From: Setophaga petechia
Lineage: Eukaryota > Chordata > Aves > Passeriformes > Parulidae
Assembly: GCA_024362935.1 (NCBI GenBank)
Contig: JANCRA010000003.1
Span: forward strand, 36,827,291-36,891,290
DNA length: 64,000 bases
Direction of reading: 5' to 3'
The notes under the pieces are model-generated. The model had not been told where the DNA came from and made no database searches. It saw nothing but the letters and a program-made list of their open reading frames with translations. Below, piece after piece: positions 49,501 through 62,879 of this stretch (its first letter is position 1; each line of letters opens with the position of its first letter). The translations under genes were made by a program, and so were the position numbers.

Positions 49501-52500
49501 AACACAGTAAAAGCTCATCAACAGAATGAGCATACTTCTGCTAGTGAAGAGGTCTATGAGTTACCTATCAGAGAAAGGTATCTGATATTGTGTCATGAGT
49601 ATGTCCTCCAGAAACTAAGTAGCAGGATCTAATGGGAACGAATATTTTAACCAGTACTAAGGAAATGGAACCAATTCATGGTTTAGCTGCTTTACATGTG
49701 TGTACAACATATTTCTTCTTTATGATGACCTCTTTACTCTAATTTCCTGCAACCTGTGAGTCATTCCGAAAGAAAAATGGATGAGAAAATCACATGGTAA
49801 AAAAGCTGGCACCCCTTTTTTTCCCTAGTTCTGCTATCTTTAGGAGAAAAAACAAATATGCAATTATATTTTGTTATTGGAATTTCAAGAAATGTATCTA
49901 TAAATTGTGCTAGTTTTCCACAAACAGGGTTATAAATGATAAACAACAGATCTGATCCTGTTGGGTTTTTTTTATCTTTAACTTCTGTACTGGCAAAGAG
50001 AGATTTTTCTTATTACTGTTTGCTTTTTATTGTCAAATAACTGGAGATGATGGTCTTATAATGCAAGTTTCCAGGGACTGTTGTAGTATTAGTTGAGGCA
50101 GTGAGAAAACTTTAATTCAGCTCTCCTTGACACAGCAGGACTTTTAGACACCTCAGCCTGTTTCATTCCTTGGAGGTCTGCAGACTCTGCCATCCTATCA
50201 TTCTAGTTCACATTCTTATTTTCCTTTAGTCTTCTATGACATGAAAAGTCTTAAGACACTTCATCACCTCTTTTTTGCCCATGGCAATCAGTATATTCAG
50301 AAAGTGAATATACTGTATTTTTGAGTAATCTGCTTCAGACAACTCTTTTCAGTGTGGTATTTAACCAAGATACAAGCCTTATATAGGTGAAGAAATCAAG
50401 GCATAAGAAATAGAGGGGTTTGACAGTGTTGCTATGCTTTGGTGTTAAATCTCATTAATGTTTAAAAGTGAGTTATATCTCATTCAGATTAATATATGTG
50501 TTTTCATTTAACCTGGAGTATTTTTTCTCCAAACACAGTTTTTATATTCTCTTCCCAATTATATAAATTAAAAGTTATTTTTCCTTTGGGTGTTGGATTC
50601 AGACAGGAGTAGGTATTTAGTTTTGAAAAATCGATAAGATGAATTCCTGACATAGAATATAAAATAATTCCATGGGAGGAAGGGAAATAGGACCTTTATT
50701 TCTATCTGTATGTTATCTCTGAGAAGTTGTTAATATGACCTTCATAATTTCATCTGAGGAGAAATATTTAGTGAGAAAAATCAGTAAATCATTGAACGTT
50801 GATACCATGGCTTGTCTATATCTAGTGCTCACCAAGTTTTGACTGCAGATCTGAAAAGGTTTCTACCTCCAGTCTGTTTTTCCCCCTCAACCCATTTGTT
50901 GTTCTGGAGAATGCTAATCTTGGTGTCTTTTTTGCGTTGTATTGGAGTTTCTCATATAGTTCAGCTGCTTTACCACTATTTTGAAACATTTTGAGGAAAA
51001 AATAGGAGAAAAAAAAGCCTCAATAAACAAATTCCAGCAAGAATTTGTTTCAGTGTTCAACTTTCACTGTTTGTGGTGTAATCAGTAAAAGAAAATGTCT
51101 GGAATATCGCAACACCTACTCAATGTGCGTGCATATTATTGTATCCACCCATACCAAATCCATCAGAAATGCCAGGGTGATGAGGAATGATTAATGGTAG
51201 GAGCTACTAAAGTAAACAACCATACAAGTAGGAATAATTGCAGGACTCAATTTTGCATGGATTTCAGGCTGGTTTTGAGACCTTTTATATTTTATATATG
51301 CCTAAAGTACCACCATTGTTTTTCTTCTGAAAGGTAAGTGTCATAAAGATTTTTGATTTCCAAAGCAAATACTGCATTTTAAGGGTAATCGTGGGCATCA
51401 TAATAGAATATGCTAAGTGGCTCACTGACTAATTTTCATACTTAAGAAATGCATAGTTTTGGAAATTACTTATGGAGAATAAGTATGTGAATATGGTCAA
51501 GATGATTCCTGTGTGAGAATACAGCTGACCAGAGCCTAAATCAATTAAAACTGATTTTGCTGTTGTAATGCACCTTACTGACACTGAGTTTCTCTTCTAC
51601 AAGACCACCAGATCATGTGCTTCCTTTCTTAAAATCAATTCAGCTTGTTTTAAAAAACAAACTTCCCTGAATATTGTTGACTGTAAATTTGAAAGGACAG
51701 TTGTCCCCACTTCTCAGAGTGTAAGTCTATTACAGAAAATGCACCATCCTAATGTTCAGAAGTCTTCTTCTGGTTTTATTAAGAAATGCATTAGGGTATG
51801 CACATTTGATTTTATGACATTGCCCTTTACACTAAAAGTTCTCTGTGTCTTTTTAATTTTAACAAGCCAATACATTTATAGTCTGTAATTGTATCTTCTC
51901 TTAACCTTCATTTTTCTAGAGTGAATGAGCTAAGCATTTTCAAGTTCCTCTTGTAAGATTGGATTCTGTTCTTTTGATGATGATCCTGTTATCTTCTACA
52001 GCTTGAATTAATATTCCTTGCACATGCATTTTGATCTAGTGAAGTCCAGATTAGGTTTTGTACAGTTGTATTAAAAGTGGAACAAGACCAACTTATTCAT
52101 TATGGTCTTTGTTGTCCAGTAATTTCTAGTAGCATTTAACTATTCACCTTAGTCCTTCCATATACAGTTTATAAGATTGCACTATTTACTGTAAATCCTT
52201 TTTACTCAGAAAGTGAAGGACCTTGGATATATCAGTAACTGTCATCCAATTTCTTTTCTCCATTTTCAGATGCTTGAATAAACACAGATAAAAAAATCAG
52301 ACCTTATAAGCATGAGTAAACCCCAGGTATTTTTTGTTTAAAATATTTGTCAAATATGGATGGATAATATACTTTCTGTCAAACTACATTGCTTTGTATT
52401 ACATTTCACATACATCTGTGTCTTGGATTATATTTATCTCATGATTTTTTTCTGAAAATTCCCAGATCTGCAGTTCTTGGGAACATTTCTCCCTCTGCTT

Positions 52501-52542
52501 TTGAGTAACTTTAATATTTATTCCTCTCTAATCGAATAGAAT
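46556..52542. other. Unique AT-rich non-coding DNA
   Basis: Six kilobases with no recognised gene, RNA gene or transposon; only short homopolymers. Confidence 0.4.
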
Positions 52543-52658
52543 CATATATTTGTATGTATATATGTATACACAAATACATATGTGTGTATATGTCTATATG
52601 TTTATATATATATGTGTGTGTGTGTGCCCATATATGTGTGTGTGTATAGATATGTCTG
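52543..52658. repeat. Compound (TATG/TG/TA)n microsatellite
   Basis: About 115 bases of alternating TATG, (TG)n and (TA)n blocks. The longest uninterrupted (TG) block is at about 52613-52626. A 102-codon frame beginning inside it at 52550 simply translates the repeat (MYVYMYTQIHMCVYVY) and is not a gene. Confidence 0.92.
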
Positions 52659-53904
52659 TGCTAGGAAATTGTATAATAATCTTTGACCTTCCCTCTTTTA
52701 CTCTTTATTTTCCTGAGACTTTGGCTTGTGCTCATTCAAATAAGAAATTAAAGCAATTTTCACAAAAGAAAGTTATGGTTTTCCATGTGAATCTACTTAA
52801 ATTCCTAAAAAGTCTGAATGAAGAAGATAGAATAATCTTATTTCTTGGTATCATATGATCATGCTGGATATCTAGACTGCACAGCCCACCCACTTAAATG
52901 CCAAATATCTCTGATACCTCTGCCTGATTAATGGACTCTATACAAAGGAACAATGTATAGTTAAGTTTTTTATTCCTCCATGTGACTATTTTGTTTTCCG
53001 CTGTTGTGAGCACATCTCCATATTTGTTTTTTTCAATAGTGCAGTGATTTAACGATCATATCACTGCATTATTGATTGTTATGGATTTGAAAAAATAAAA
53101 ATTGGCTGCTTTTATTATCTTTCAAAATTGTTATGTTTTAATAAAGTTCATAAAATTTCTAATGTCCTACCAAAGTTAACATTCAGGTTAATTAAAATTT
53201 ACTTCAGTTGGAAAAAAGTAATCTTTGTCTCTTTTTCCATCTAGTCTCTGAATGGGTATGTAATTTCTTGATTAGCATCTTTGCATCCACCTCAGATAGT
53301 GACTTGTTTTTCTTTTGTTTTCCTTCTTATGCAATATATGCATTTAGAAAAGTCATGTGCAACTGGTGTATCAGCGGTTATAAAATACTCATGGGACCTT
53401 ACTAATTTGCAAGTATAAATTGGGACTACAAGTCCACTGTAGATTTGCTGACTTCTGCTGAATTTAATTAAGAGTTAAAGAGAGGTGAACAATATTAATT
53501 ATTACAATCAGGTTTTTTAGCATTTTAAAAAGTAGAAATACTTTTCTGATGAGTGGAATGTTTTCACATTATCTGTGGACAGGAGGGCAAAGAAACTGCT
53601 GTGATCAGAAGTGTCATATGACCCTTGATCTGTGGCCATCTGGGCATGTATGTGACTAATGGGAGATGATCATATAAAGCAGTAAACAGACATGATAGAT
53701 TATTTTTATCATGTCTTTCTTTTTATCTCTCTATCTACTTAGTTGCAGGGGTTGAACTTTGGTGAGATTGTCAACAAAGCAATTATTCCACTCATTGGTC
53801 AATGTGTGTTCATTTTGTGCTGATTGCTGCAGGGATCGATGCAGTGTGTGCTGATCTCTTCTCAGGTTCATATTTCCAAGGGCAGTTATGTGTAATCCTC
53901 ATAG
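52659..53904. other. Unique AT-rich non-coding DNA
   Basis: No feature recognised between the microsatellite and the next LTR. Confidence 0.45.
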
Positions 53905-54453
53905 TGTGGTTTAACCCCAGGGAGCAGCCAAGCACCACGGTGCTGCTCACAGCCTCCCTCACCTTGCACGCTGCACTGGGGTGGGCAGAGGATCCCAACA
54001 GTGACAGTGCTTCTGGGTTGGCATAGAGGCACTTTGATAGATAAAACAAAAATCATGCATGCAAGCAAACCAAGACAAGAAATTCATTCACTCCTTCCCG
54101 AGGTTCTATATGCATAATTGTCTACTGGGGAAGACAAATGCCATCACTCTGATTGTGTTCCCCAGCCAGTGCCCTCCTTCCGCCCTAATATACTGAGCAT
54201 GATGCCATATGGTGTGGAATGTCCCTTTGATCAGCTGGGGACAGCTGCCCTGGGTCTCCTCCCAGCTTCTTGTGTACAGCTCCTCACTGGTGGTGTGGGG
54301 TGAGGAGCAGAAAAGGCCTTGACTCTATGTAACCACTGCTCAGCAGCAACAAAAACGTCCCTGTGTTGTCAAAACCTTCCAGCACAAAAACAAATCCAAC
54401 CCCATAGGGGTACTATGAAAAGAAATAACTCTATCCCAGCCAAAACCAGCACA
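53905..54453 (-). mobile_element. Solo LTR of an avian endogenous retrovirus (family B), copy 2
   Basis: Starts TGTGGTTTAACCCCAG and ends AGCCAAAACCAGCACA on the plus strand, 549 bases. It is the same family and orientation as 41541-42096. Shared blocks include 'ctgagcatga', 'cagaaaaggccttga', 'cactgctcagcag' and 'caaaaacgtccctgtgtt' (with small differences). The minus-strand TATA region has drifted (agtatatta where copy 1 has catataaat). The U5-side part differs: this copy has 'ttgatagataaaac' where copy 1 has 'tttaataggtaaagc', so the ATTAAA is lost. Flanks are 'cctcatag' left and 'cctcag' right, which may be a damaged 6-bp target duplication. Frames at 53802-54026, 53810-54049 and 54118-54303 are by-products. 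Confidence 0.88.
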
Positions 54454-57400
54454 CCTCAGTTCATCTGTTCCATAATAATAGGTCATAACTTATGATTAAT
54501 AGTTTGGAAGCTGTTGAAATCATAATTCACACATAGGGAAAATCATGCGCAAGGAGTGATAGAAACTTTCCTCTCTCCCTTATGAAATTATTGTAGTAGA
54601 TGCTATGGTTTGTGTTAAAATTTTTATTGTTCTGATAGCTTTTATTTTATCTTTTTAATTTATTAAAGAAGGGCATATATGTATTTTCACACACTTTGAG
54701 GGGAGGTTCTATTCACAGATGGATCTGGGCAGAGATGGAAGGAATTGCAAATCAGTGGGTTCTCTGAAAAAAAGCCAAACTTTTGTCTTCCATTTACTTT
54801 AGTATGTACCTACAGGCATGCCTTATTACTGAAATAAATAAATACTATTAAAAAAAAACCAACTTGGGTCTTTCACCAAAAGTGCTTGCTGTTATTTTAT
54901 GATGTGAGAAATGTCTTTTAATTGAAATTAATCTCTGGAGGGTAGAATGACTTAGGGCAGTATTTGCAAGAAGTGACTTTATATAGCATTCTGAACTGCA
55001 TATAATGAAATAAATCAAATTATACTGAACATAAACAGAACTCCATGGCAACTCTCAGTATAATACTGCCTGTGAAAGGATTCTAAGGAAGATAAGATAT
55101 ATGGGCTTTATCCAGTTACAAACCTCTGTTTGGATCAAAGGCTTTTGAGAAAATTGAGATGTAGTCTGACATTTGCTTGAGCTATGCTATTTCTAGTACA
55201 TATGGATTAATTTTACTAGAAAATATCAAGAACTAAACCTGTAAACCTACAAAGGACAATAAGAAATATATATTTCTGTAGCAGTTTAAGTTGCAGGTTT
55301 TCAGGTGTTTTTCTGTTTGCTTGCTTGCTTGTTTCATTTTTCATTTCAGTAATATTGTCGTGGTTTATTTTGACTTTCTCAGGGATAAGAACCTGTCTTG
55401 CATTCATAAATTGCAGTTTGTGTATCAGCTTGTCTTTAATTCTGAACACACTCTAAGGAAGGGATAATAAGAAACTTTTTGCAATATCATCTTTTTATGA
55501 GGCTCAAATTCTGTTTCCAAGGTATTTGTAAAATACAATACCAAATTCATAAACTCAGGCTAATCTAACTGTAAGATCTTGCATATTTATATAGCAAATA
55601 TGTATATCTGTGTATTTATGAGACTCAGTCCTTATTTGACCTTAATTAGGTATGAAGTACGGTTTTTAGATGTATATGAAATCTAGAAGTTTACAAATAA
55701 ATTCTGTGATATATATTTTTCAATTGCTGATGAATAAACATGAAGGGTTTTTTTTCAATGTAAATATAAATATTTTCTTGTTTTGCTACCTTTAATTTTC
55801 TGATTAAAGCTAAATACTGTTCTGTCTTGATAAATTGAATCATTGAAATTTGCCAATCATGGTATGAAAAATAGTTGCAGTATCCGCATACGTAAATACT
55901 AATTAGGATATGATTATTCCCTGTGTCCAGAAGTTTGTTCTCCTCTTTGTGGGAAAGAAATTCTATATGGACTTTCTCACTGAATAGCATCTTTCACAAA
56001 GTATATGAAGATGACTTAAGTCCAGATATAATTTGTTCTGAAGCCCTGTAATGACTCATAGCTTCAGTTCTTTCTGTGTAAGCCCCAGTGTAGAGATTCA
56101 TGTTCCAGAATGTGTCATACCTTGATTTAGTTTAAGCCAGCTAAAAATGACTTAAATCAATATAACGCAGCGTTAAAGTTAGGAATGTTTACACAGAGGC
56201 TTAAAATATCAGTAGTATTTACACTGAAATTTCATGCAAACTGTATACGTAAGACGACATTTGAAAGCTGTACAACCAGTAAAAACTTCTACTGCCCTGC
56301 CCCATTTCCCAGTCTATCTCAAACCTAGCTTGCACCTCAAGCTGCTCCTGTTACATTTAGGAGTTTAAGGGACACATTTGAACATGATGTGAGAAGACTT
56401 TCCTCTCAGGAAACCTTTTGTGCCTGGGAGAGGGCCCTCTGAATCAGCTGGTGGTGCTCCTTCACGGTTTTTTCTAACTGTGCAGCTTCCTTTGCAAGGA
56501 TGAGGGGGAGGCTCTCCTCCTGTTTTCTTTTAGACACAAATGCACCCTGGGCTGTGATTGAATATCCCCTTAATTAAGTATAGCTATTTTCACTCTGTTT
56601 GGAAGCGTATCTAATCTTCCATACCTGTGTGAGGTGGGTATTTGCTTGCCATGCACTTTGTGTAGTATTAATTCTGCATGGGGGTTACTGACTCCATTCA
56701 AAGCTGGACACTAGGCAATGGGTTGAAAAAGGTGGTTCATGGCAGTGAATACTGTTCTCTTTTTTGTTGCTCACACTTTTTGTTTGTTAGGAATGGAGAA
56801 ATAGAGAAGTTTTAATAGAGGAGGGAAATGAAATTATCATTGGGAATGGAGAAATACCCTGTGAAACGAAATCAGGCAGTTTAAAGCAATAACAGAATAA
56901 GAAAATATCTTTATAAAAAGAGCCTAAAGTGTGGCTTATCCCCTATGCAGTGGTAACGAAATGGTTTATCAACATGTCTTTAATTCATTTTACTTGGTTG
57001 GAAACTGTATCTCCAAAAGCTCTATGGTGGTTCATGCATGCAAGGAATTTTTCTGTGTGATACATGAATGTTGTTCAAGAAAGAAAACAGTAACCTTTTT
57101 TTAAATCATTATGGTTGAGTTCTGAATCAAGTCAATTCACTGTGTCCCAGGAGTCATTCTAAGAATTAAAGTATCAAACACATTTTAATTTATTTTCCCT
57201 AGCTGATAAGTAAGAGAAATAGATGTGTACATTTTATGTCACGTTCAGACCATGCCAAAAAATTTTATGATCTATTGTCTTAGTACGAACAATTGAGTCA
57301 CTTCCATAAAATCCCAAATATAAATCTAACCAAGACACACAACTACAATGTGGTATGTTGATTTAATCTATTTGGGAGTCAGATTCTTTTCAGCACGGAA

Positions 57401-58109
57401 CCATCATGAAACAAGAAAATAGTACCTCATTCAGGTACTGAAAATTTACATCCTTTAGGAAATTCTAGGATGTCTAGATGAGCCTGCAGAATGTTGGTTT
57501 TTTTTTGGTTTTTTTTTTTTTTTTTTCATAGCATTATGCAATGGGAAGGAGAATCCAAATAATTCAGTCTTAGCCATCACTCATCAGGGAACAGTAATAA
57601 CATGAATTTTTCAAATTTTCACACTTACAATGTGAAATGATTTGACCTTCCTGTTTCTGTGAGGGACAAGAAGAATGGTGAAAGCAAGGCCTTTTTAAAA
57701 TACAATATGATGAGAGATGAGAGAATTTGTCCTTTCATGAGCATGTAATCTTTGCTTTGGAAACAGAGAAATCACATCACACTGAGAAAGAATATTTTTA
57801 AAAGAGAAAATGGAATATAGTGATATGTACATGGGCAAACTACAAGAAAGCAAAACAAAATCAGAATTTGAAATTAAAGAGTCAAAAATTAATTTTCAGT
57901 TTTGAGGCAGTAACAGGTTGCTGAATTATAGTAGAATGTTTTAACAACAAAACACTGTGCTACTAGTAGAAAAAAGGTCAGTCTTTTCTTCAGTGGCCAT
58001 TGTATGGTAGGAACATGATTAGGAAATAGTACTGTGTGATGTTAGAGGCAGGATGAGAAACAAATCGATGCTTACTTCAGCACATCCTTAAAACATTGCA
58101 TGCCTTTGA
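54454..58109. other. Unique AT-rich non-coding DNA
   Basis: A T/G run lies at 57494-57526 and a 13-bp perfect palindrome at 56163-56175. The 56280-56540 segment is less AT-rich than its surroundings but not identifiable. Confidence 0.4.
57494..57526 (+). repeat. T/G simple tract
   Basis: Three runs of T separated by GG, the last about 18 T. Confidence 0.9.
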
Positions 58110-58170
58110 AACCTGGGACTAGATCCTCTTCACAGATCCCTTCCAACTTCAAAGATTTTCAGCGATTCCC
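58110..58170 (+). mobile_element. CR1 3'-end stub
   Basis: 'gggactagatcctcttcaca' then 'gatcccttccaacttcaaag' and 'attttcagcgattc' follow the standard CR1 terminus (GGACTAGATGACCTC...GTCCCTTCCAACCTCAA...ATTCTATGATTC). About 60 bases survive; the upstream junction is not clear. Confidence 0.7.
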
Positions 58171-59525
58171 AAACACAGAATGGAAGTTGTTCAGTAATGA
58201 ATCATAAAGTGTAATTGTATTTAAACTCTAGGTAGTTCCTCAGTGGCAATTACAATATTTGTTTAACAATAAGATTATTGATTAGTGCTGTTATTATTTT
58301 GTTATGAAAACATCTGTATGAGGTTGTCATCATTGTTATATACATTTTATAAATAGTTCTGTCTATGGTTTCCACATACAAATATAAAGTATAAAATAAA
58401 TTAGTATTGTCATTTTACAGGTGGAAAACATAGGACAAAAGTTAAAGTCCTTCTGCTCAGTGCTTTTCTAAGCATAACACCCATTTCCACCCTTGGTGAC
58501 CCATTTGAAACATTTGGGTGAATTAGAAACAGAACTTCTGCAGTCAGAGTCACTGTCACCAGTTCCTGCTCCAACATCCCTTTCCCTGAACTCTGTTTGA
58601 GAGCAGAAGAGGAACTGGCTGATGGTGGTTACCAGCACACACAGGGCATGTGTGAGTGTGAGCTCTCTGTGCTTCTTGAAACACCTCAGATACCTGCTGG
58701 TAAAGCTGGATTCATATTCAGTACTAATTGATTCTGGGATGTATTAAAAAACACAAAACAGATTAAGAATTTTTTTTAGTGAAGAATTACCTTAACAGTT
58801 TACTATGAGGTGGTTGTAACATCTGTAATTATAGAATAATCTTCACTGCCACAAATAAAAGAAGTATATGATCTAATTTGCAGACTGGAATGTCATCTGA
58901 CCCCTTCATCTGCTGGTGCCAAAGGTAGTTCGTGTCATCCCTGGCAAGGATAAACTACTAATGACAGGCAAAATATTTTAGGTTAATTTAAAATCTAGTA
59001 ATTTGTAATAATAATTTTTAAGATGATATGTACCTTCTGTTTTTTGACAGAGTGGTTCTCATAATTTTAATTGTACAATCAGGCCAAATTCTCATCTTCA
59101 TGCAGCACAGGAGAAAAATCTCCTTCTACGATGAAATTTTCAAATGATCCTGCTGATTAAGTTTCAGAACAGCTGCGATTTTTTAGTTTTCCCTTATATA
59201 ATACTAAATTAAGCTGTGGCATAATCTGTGACTGTGAATGTGTCTGATGGGTTTTTCTTTCTTGTCTATTTTTGTCCCCTGATTATTCTCATTTATTATG
59301 GAAGATGAAGAATATATCAGTGGTGTAGGTGTATATATAAAGCATTTATTTCCTGCTTTAAAGAATGACTTTTTTTTATTCTTGTATTTTATTTCCTATA
59401 TGTTGTATTATAATATTTTTTGTATAGGATTCAGTGTTTCTATTTCTATTTTTATATTTCATAGAAATGAAAAAGAATGCATTTTTAACATCTGTGCCCA
59501 AATAGAAATTCTTTCTGATGATAAG
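58171..59525. other. Unique AT-rich non-coding DNA
   Basis: No feature recognised. The 58440-58700 stretch is relatively GC-rich without a family match. Confidence 0.4.
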
Positions 59526-59639
59526 AATCTACTAGACCCCTCCAGTTATGTTTTCAATGTTCTAGGTACCAAAGCTAATCTACTAGACCCCTCCAGTTAA
59601 GTTTTACATGATGATTTTGCTTTTCTAGGTACCAAAACT
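59526..59639 (+). repeat. Two-copy tandem duplication, 51-63 bp unit
   Basis: Unit 1 (59526-59576) starts AATCTACTAGACCCCTCCAG and ends ttctaggtaccaaagct. Unit 2 (59577-59639) repeats both ends nearly exactly but carries about 12 extra bases in the middle (gttttacatgatgattttgc). The partial third start 'aatc' follows. Confidence 0.9.
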
Positions 59640-62541
59640 AATCAATCTTATATACATAGAAAGCAGTCAGCAGAGACAATTTACAGTTAATTAATAAACC
59701 CACTGGATCACCATAAGCTAATAAAGGCAAGTGATAATGTGTCTTTGGGATAGAAGAATGACTCTTAGGAGAAAACAAGATAGAAGTGTTCAAAACATTT
59801 ATTTTAAATCCATGCTGCATATTAACTAGATGTATCCATTTTAGTAATTCAGAAGTATTATCAATGTAGCTGATATGATACATAGGAGAAACTGCAAATA
59901 TTACAATATCTCAAATTAAGGAATGTTACTGTATTTTTGTCTCTGAGTTTTCCCTCACACATTGCCTCTGAACACAGAAGAAATGAGCCTTCTGGTATTG
60001 AAGTGATTTCATACTTTCTGTGAAAGTATTTGATGTTTGTCATGAACTTGTCAAATATGATCTGTTGATTAATTAGAGACTGCTCTATTTACTATCAGAT
60101 GGTTTGTTTTACTTCAAAGGAGAAATTACATTTCCAGGTATTTGAATAACTACATTGTGCAAAATTAGCATAGTACACACCTGCCTTAGAATTTTGTTTT
60201 CCTCAATAGAGTAAGTGCTACTATAAAGTAGTAGTTCCTATAGCTACTATAAAGTAGCTCCAGATTAACAAAATATACAAGCAACCATTAATGACTGTCA
60301 CACATATATGAAACTGCAGTGGAATCAGTATGATGAAAAGCTTGTCCTAGGGGATAAAAAAAATTACTGTTCAGATCTGCTGCTAGTAGGGAAGATTTAT
60401 GTATGTCATGGTGATGATACCTGACATTTAATTCCTGTCAGGAAGTAGCTCTACTGTCAGGGAGAGTTTGTGCACAAAGAATTTCCAAGTTCCCAGGCTC
60501 TCCCTAGCATTGTATATTTGGCCTTGAATGTAGAGATCCTGCCAAGTGCTATAAAATGCTATAAGCAATGGAAAACCCAAACCACAATAAAATAACTAGC
60601 TGCATTTCAATGTATGCAGCTCAGAAAAGGATAATGGTTTTTCTTTTTCTTTGAGTTCTGATGTGAATTGGCAAATATTTGTTTGGTAAATGGGATAATG
60701 CCTGTAGCATAGACTACCCGCTTTGTGGTGTCTCAATAACAGGTTCCAAATTATTATTAAAATTTTTGTTGATTAAGAGAAGCAGAACAGAATATAAATC
60801 CAAGTCAAAACCAGATGAATTCTCTTTAATTTTCTTTGTTTATAGATTGCATGTTTAAGGTGGTCTGCCTAAAAAATTTCAACTGTTTGCACTTTATAGG
60901 TGTTCTTATTTCATAATTATTAACAAGATTTTTATGTTCATTCATGATAATCTCATGCTCTGTCAGTATGAGACACACTGCAACATGAAATGCTTGTTTT
61001 TCCCCCCTCAACATGCACAGGTTGCCAGAAAAAAAAGGAATGTGCAATGGAGATTGTTAATACAATCGTATCCTAAGACACCTGTTGGGAAAATAAATAC
61101 ACATCACTTTGACATGAAGGACAATTAACAGTGCCATGTACTACTGAGGACAGGTAAACTGAAAATTACTTTCCTTCCATTCTTTCATTCATTAATACTG
61201 TGTGTCTATTTAGGCCTGCTATTACTTTCTTCCCAAACTTTGTTCTTGCCTGTTCATATATAACTTTTCATATATTTACAAAAGGTTTTAATAAAAAAAA
61301 AAGTGTATAAATGGGTGATTGGTTTTCAGTGTTTACAACAGATCTCAAAATGACTTTTAAGTTTGAAACTGTAGGTTCTCCACTGATAGCAGATGCAAAT
61401 TATAGGGAATGAGTTTATTGTGACTCATCTGTGTCAGTCTTGTAGTTGTTTGTTTGTGCTTAATGTATAAAGTAGAGCTAAGCATTAATCATTAACAGTC
61501 AGAGAAGTCTGCGTGCATTCCAAGGGATTTGGGGTGCAATAAGCATAGAATTTTTTATTAGAACCTTAGTGTGTGTTGACGGGAGCTCAGTCCTGTGTTT
61601 TGTATTTGTACAGAGGAATACCAAATCATGAGAGAAATTTAGAGTACAGAACATTTTTCAACCTGATTTTTTGTTTTGTTGCCTTTTTTTGTGCAGTCAT
61701 GATTGTGAAAATGGAATTCTGAGGGCTACCAGCACTGGAATGGGAATTTTACATTTTCCTTTTTCATATAGCTAAATAGATTTTGAAACCTTTTCTAGGT
61801 TAATAATCAGTTTTGATTTTTCTTTTTTCCTTGTAAAAGCACTTTTTGAGACTTTATCCTACATGCAAATATGCTATTAAGTAAGAATTATTTTATGTTT
61901 TGAGTTTGATAACCATCCAGATCCTAAAAAAGTTTTCAAGTTGAAAAAGGCAATCCTAAAAAAAAAATAGAAATAATAAATCAAAGAAGAATGTGTTTTT
62001 TTTCTAAAGAATAATTTGTTTTCTTTTTAGCATTTTCAAATAGAAAATGTATATGTGTAGAAAACCATTTTACTGAAGGACAGTTTTTAGTATGCCTTAT
62101 GGTAGAATGTTACTCTTTTTTTCTAATAATGCTACTAGAAATTACTGGGCAGTGATGACTGTCATGTCTTGGGGACTGCTGAGAGGTGTTTTAAGAAAGC
62201 TTTTGGTGTGTTGGTGCAATAAATTGGAGAACTTGTAATGAGGGTGATGAGCTAAATTAGACTTAATTTTCATTGGTTGGTATTTATTTAAAGGCAAAAA
62301 AAGAGATAAAAACTAAATTTTCAAAATAAATTTCAAAGCATTGTGGAAGTAGACTTGTCTGAACTGATATTGAGTCCTTTGTTCTCTTCCCTGTAGGAAA
62401 AAAAATGTTAAAACTAATGTGTTACTGTAGGTATTTGTTCTATTATGGCCACTTGTCTGTGAGAATTCCTATCTCAAATATGTACACCACCTGCAGGGTG
62501 GAATTCTGCTCATTTATTTTTGTATGTCTTAGAGCTTCAGA
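59640..62541. other. Unique AT-rich non-coding DNA
   Basis: Contains a 26-bp near-tandem duplication at 60217-60257. No gene or transposon recognised. Confidence 0.4.
60217..60257 (+). repeat. 26-bp near-tandem duplication
   Basis: GCTACTATAAAGTAG at 60217-60231 and 60243-60257. The unit itself contains the inverted pair CTAC...GTAG, so each copy could form a small hairpin. Confidence 0.8.
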
Positions 62542-62609
62542 TTTTTTTGTTTGGTGGGTATTTTTGGTTGGTTGGTTTTGGTTTTCCTGTTTTGGTGTTT
62601 TGTTTTTTG
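62542..62609. repeat. T/G simple tract
   Basis: About 68 bases of T runs separated by G/GG, including GGTTGGTTGGTTTTGG. Confidence 0.85.
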
Positions 62610-62879
62610 ATCACTATATTAAATTACTCAAATCACATGTTTGGGTATAGATAGTATCACTTTCACGCTTCTATTTTCAGTAATATTTTTAAAAATATAT
62701 TCTGGGATTGCTTTTTTGCACTTCAGAAGAGAACTGTTGTCTGTGGATTAAAATTAACATTCTACAAATCTCTGCTTGAAATGTATAGGTTTCTATAATG
62801 TTGAGGAAGCACAAATGGCATGTATGGTGTTTGTATCATCTAATTACCCATACTGTTATCTTCTGAATAAAATCAGCAC
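62610..62879. other. Unique non-coding DNA
   Basis: No feature recognised between the T/G tract and the last LTR. Confidence 0.4.

Noticed and set aside
52550..52858. 102-codon frame rich in Tyr, Val, Cys and Met
   Set aside because: The first third simply translates the TATG/TG microsatellite.
41541..54453. Two family-B LTRs in the same orientation as the ends of a single 12.9-kb provirus
   Set aside because: The DNA between them is ordinary unique sequence with no retroviral gene remnants, primer-binding site or polypurine tract that I can see. Each is better explained as an independent solo LTR.
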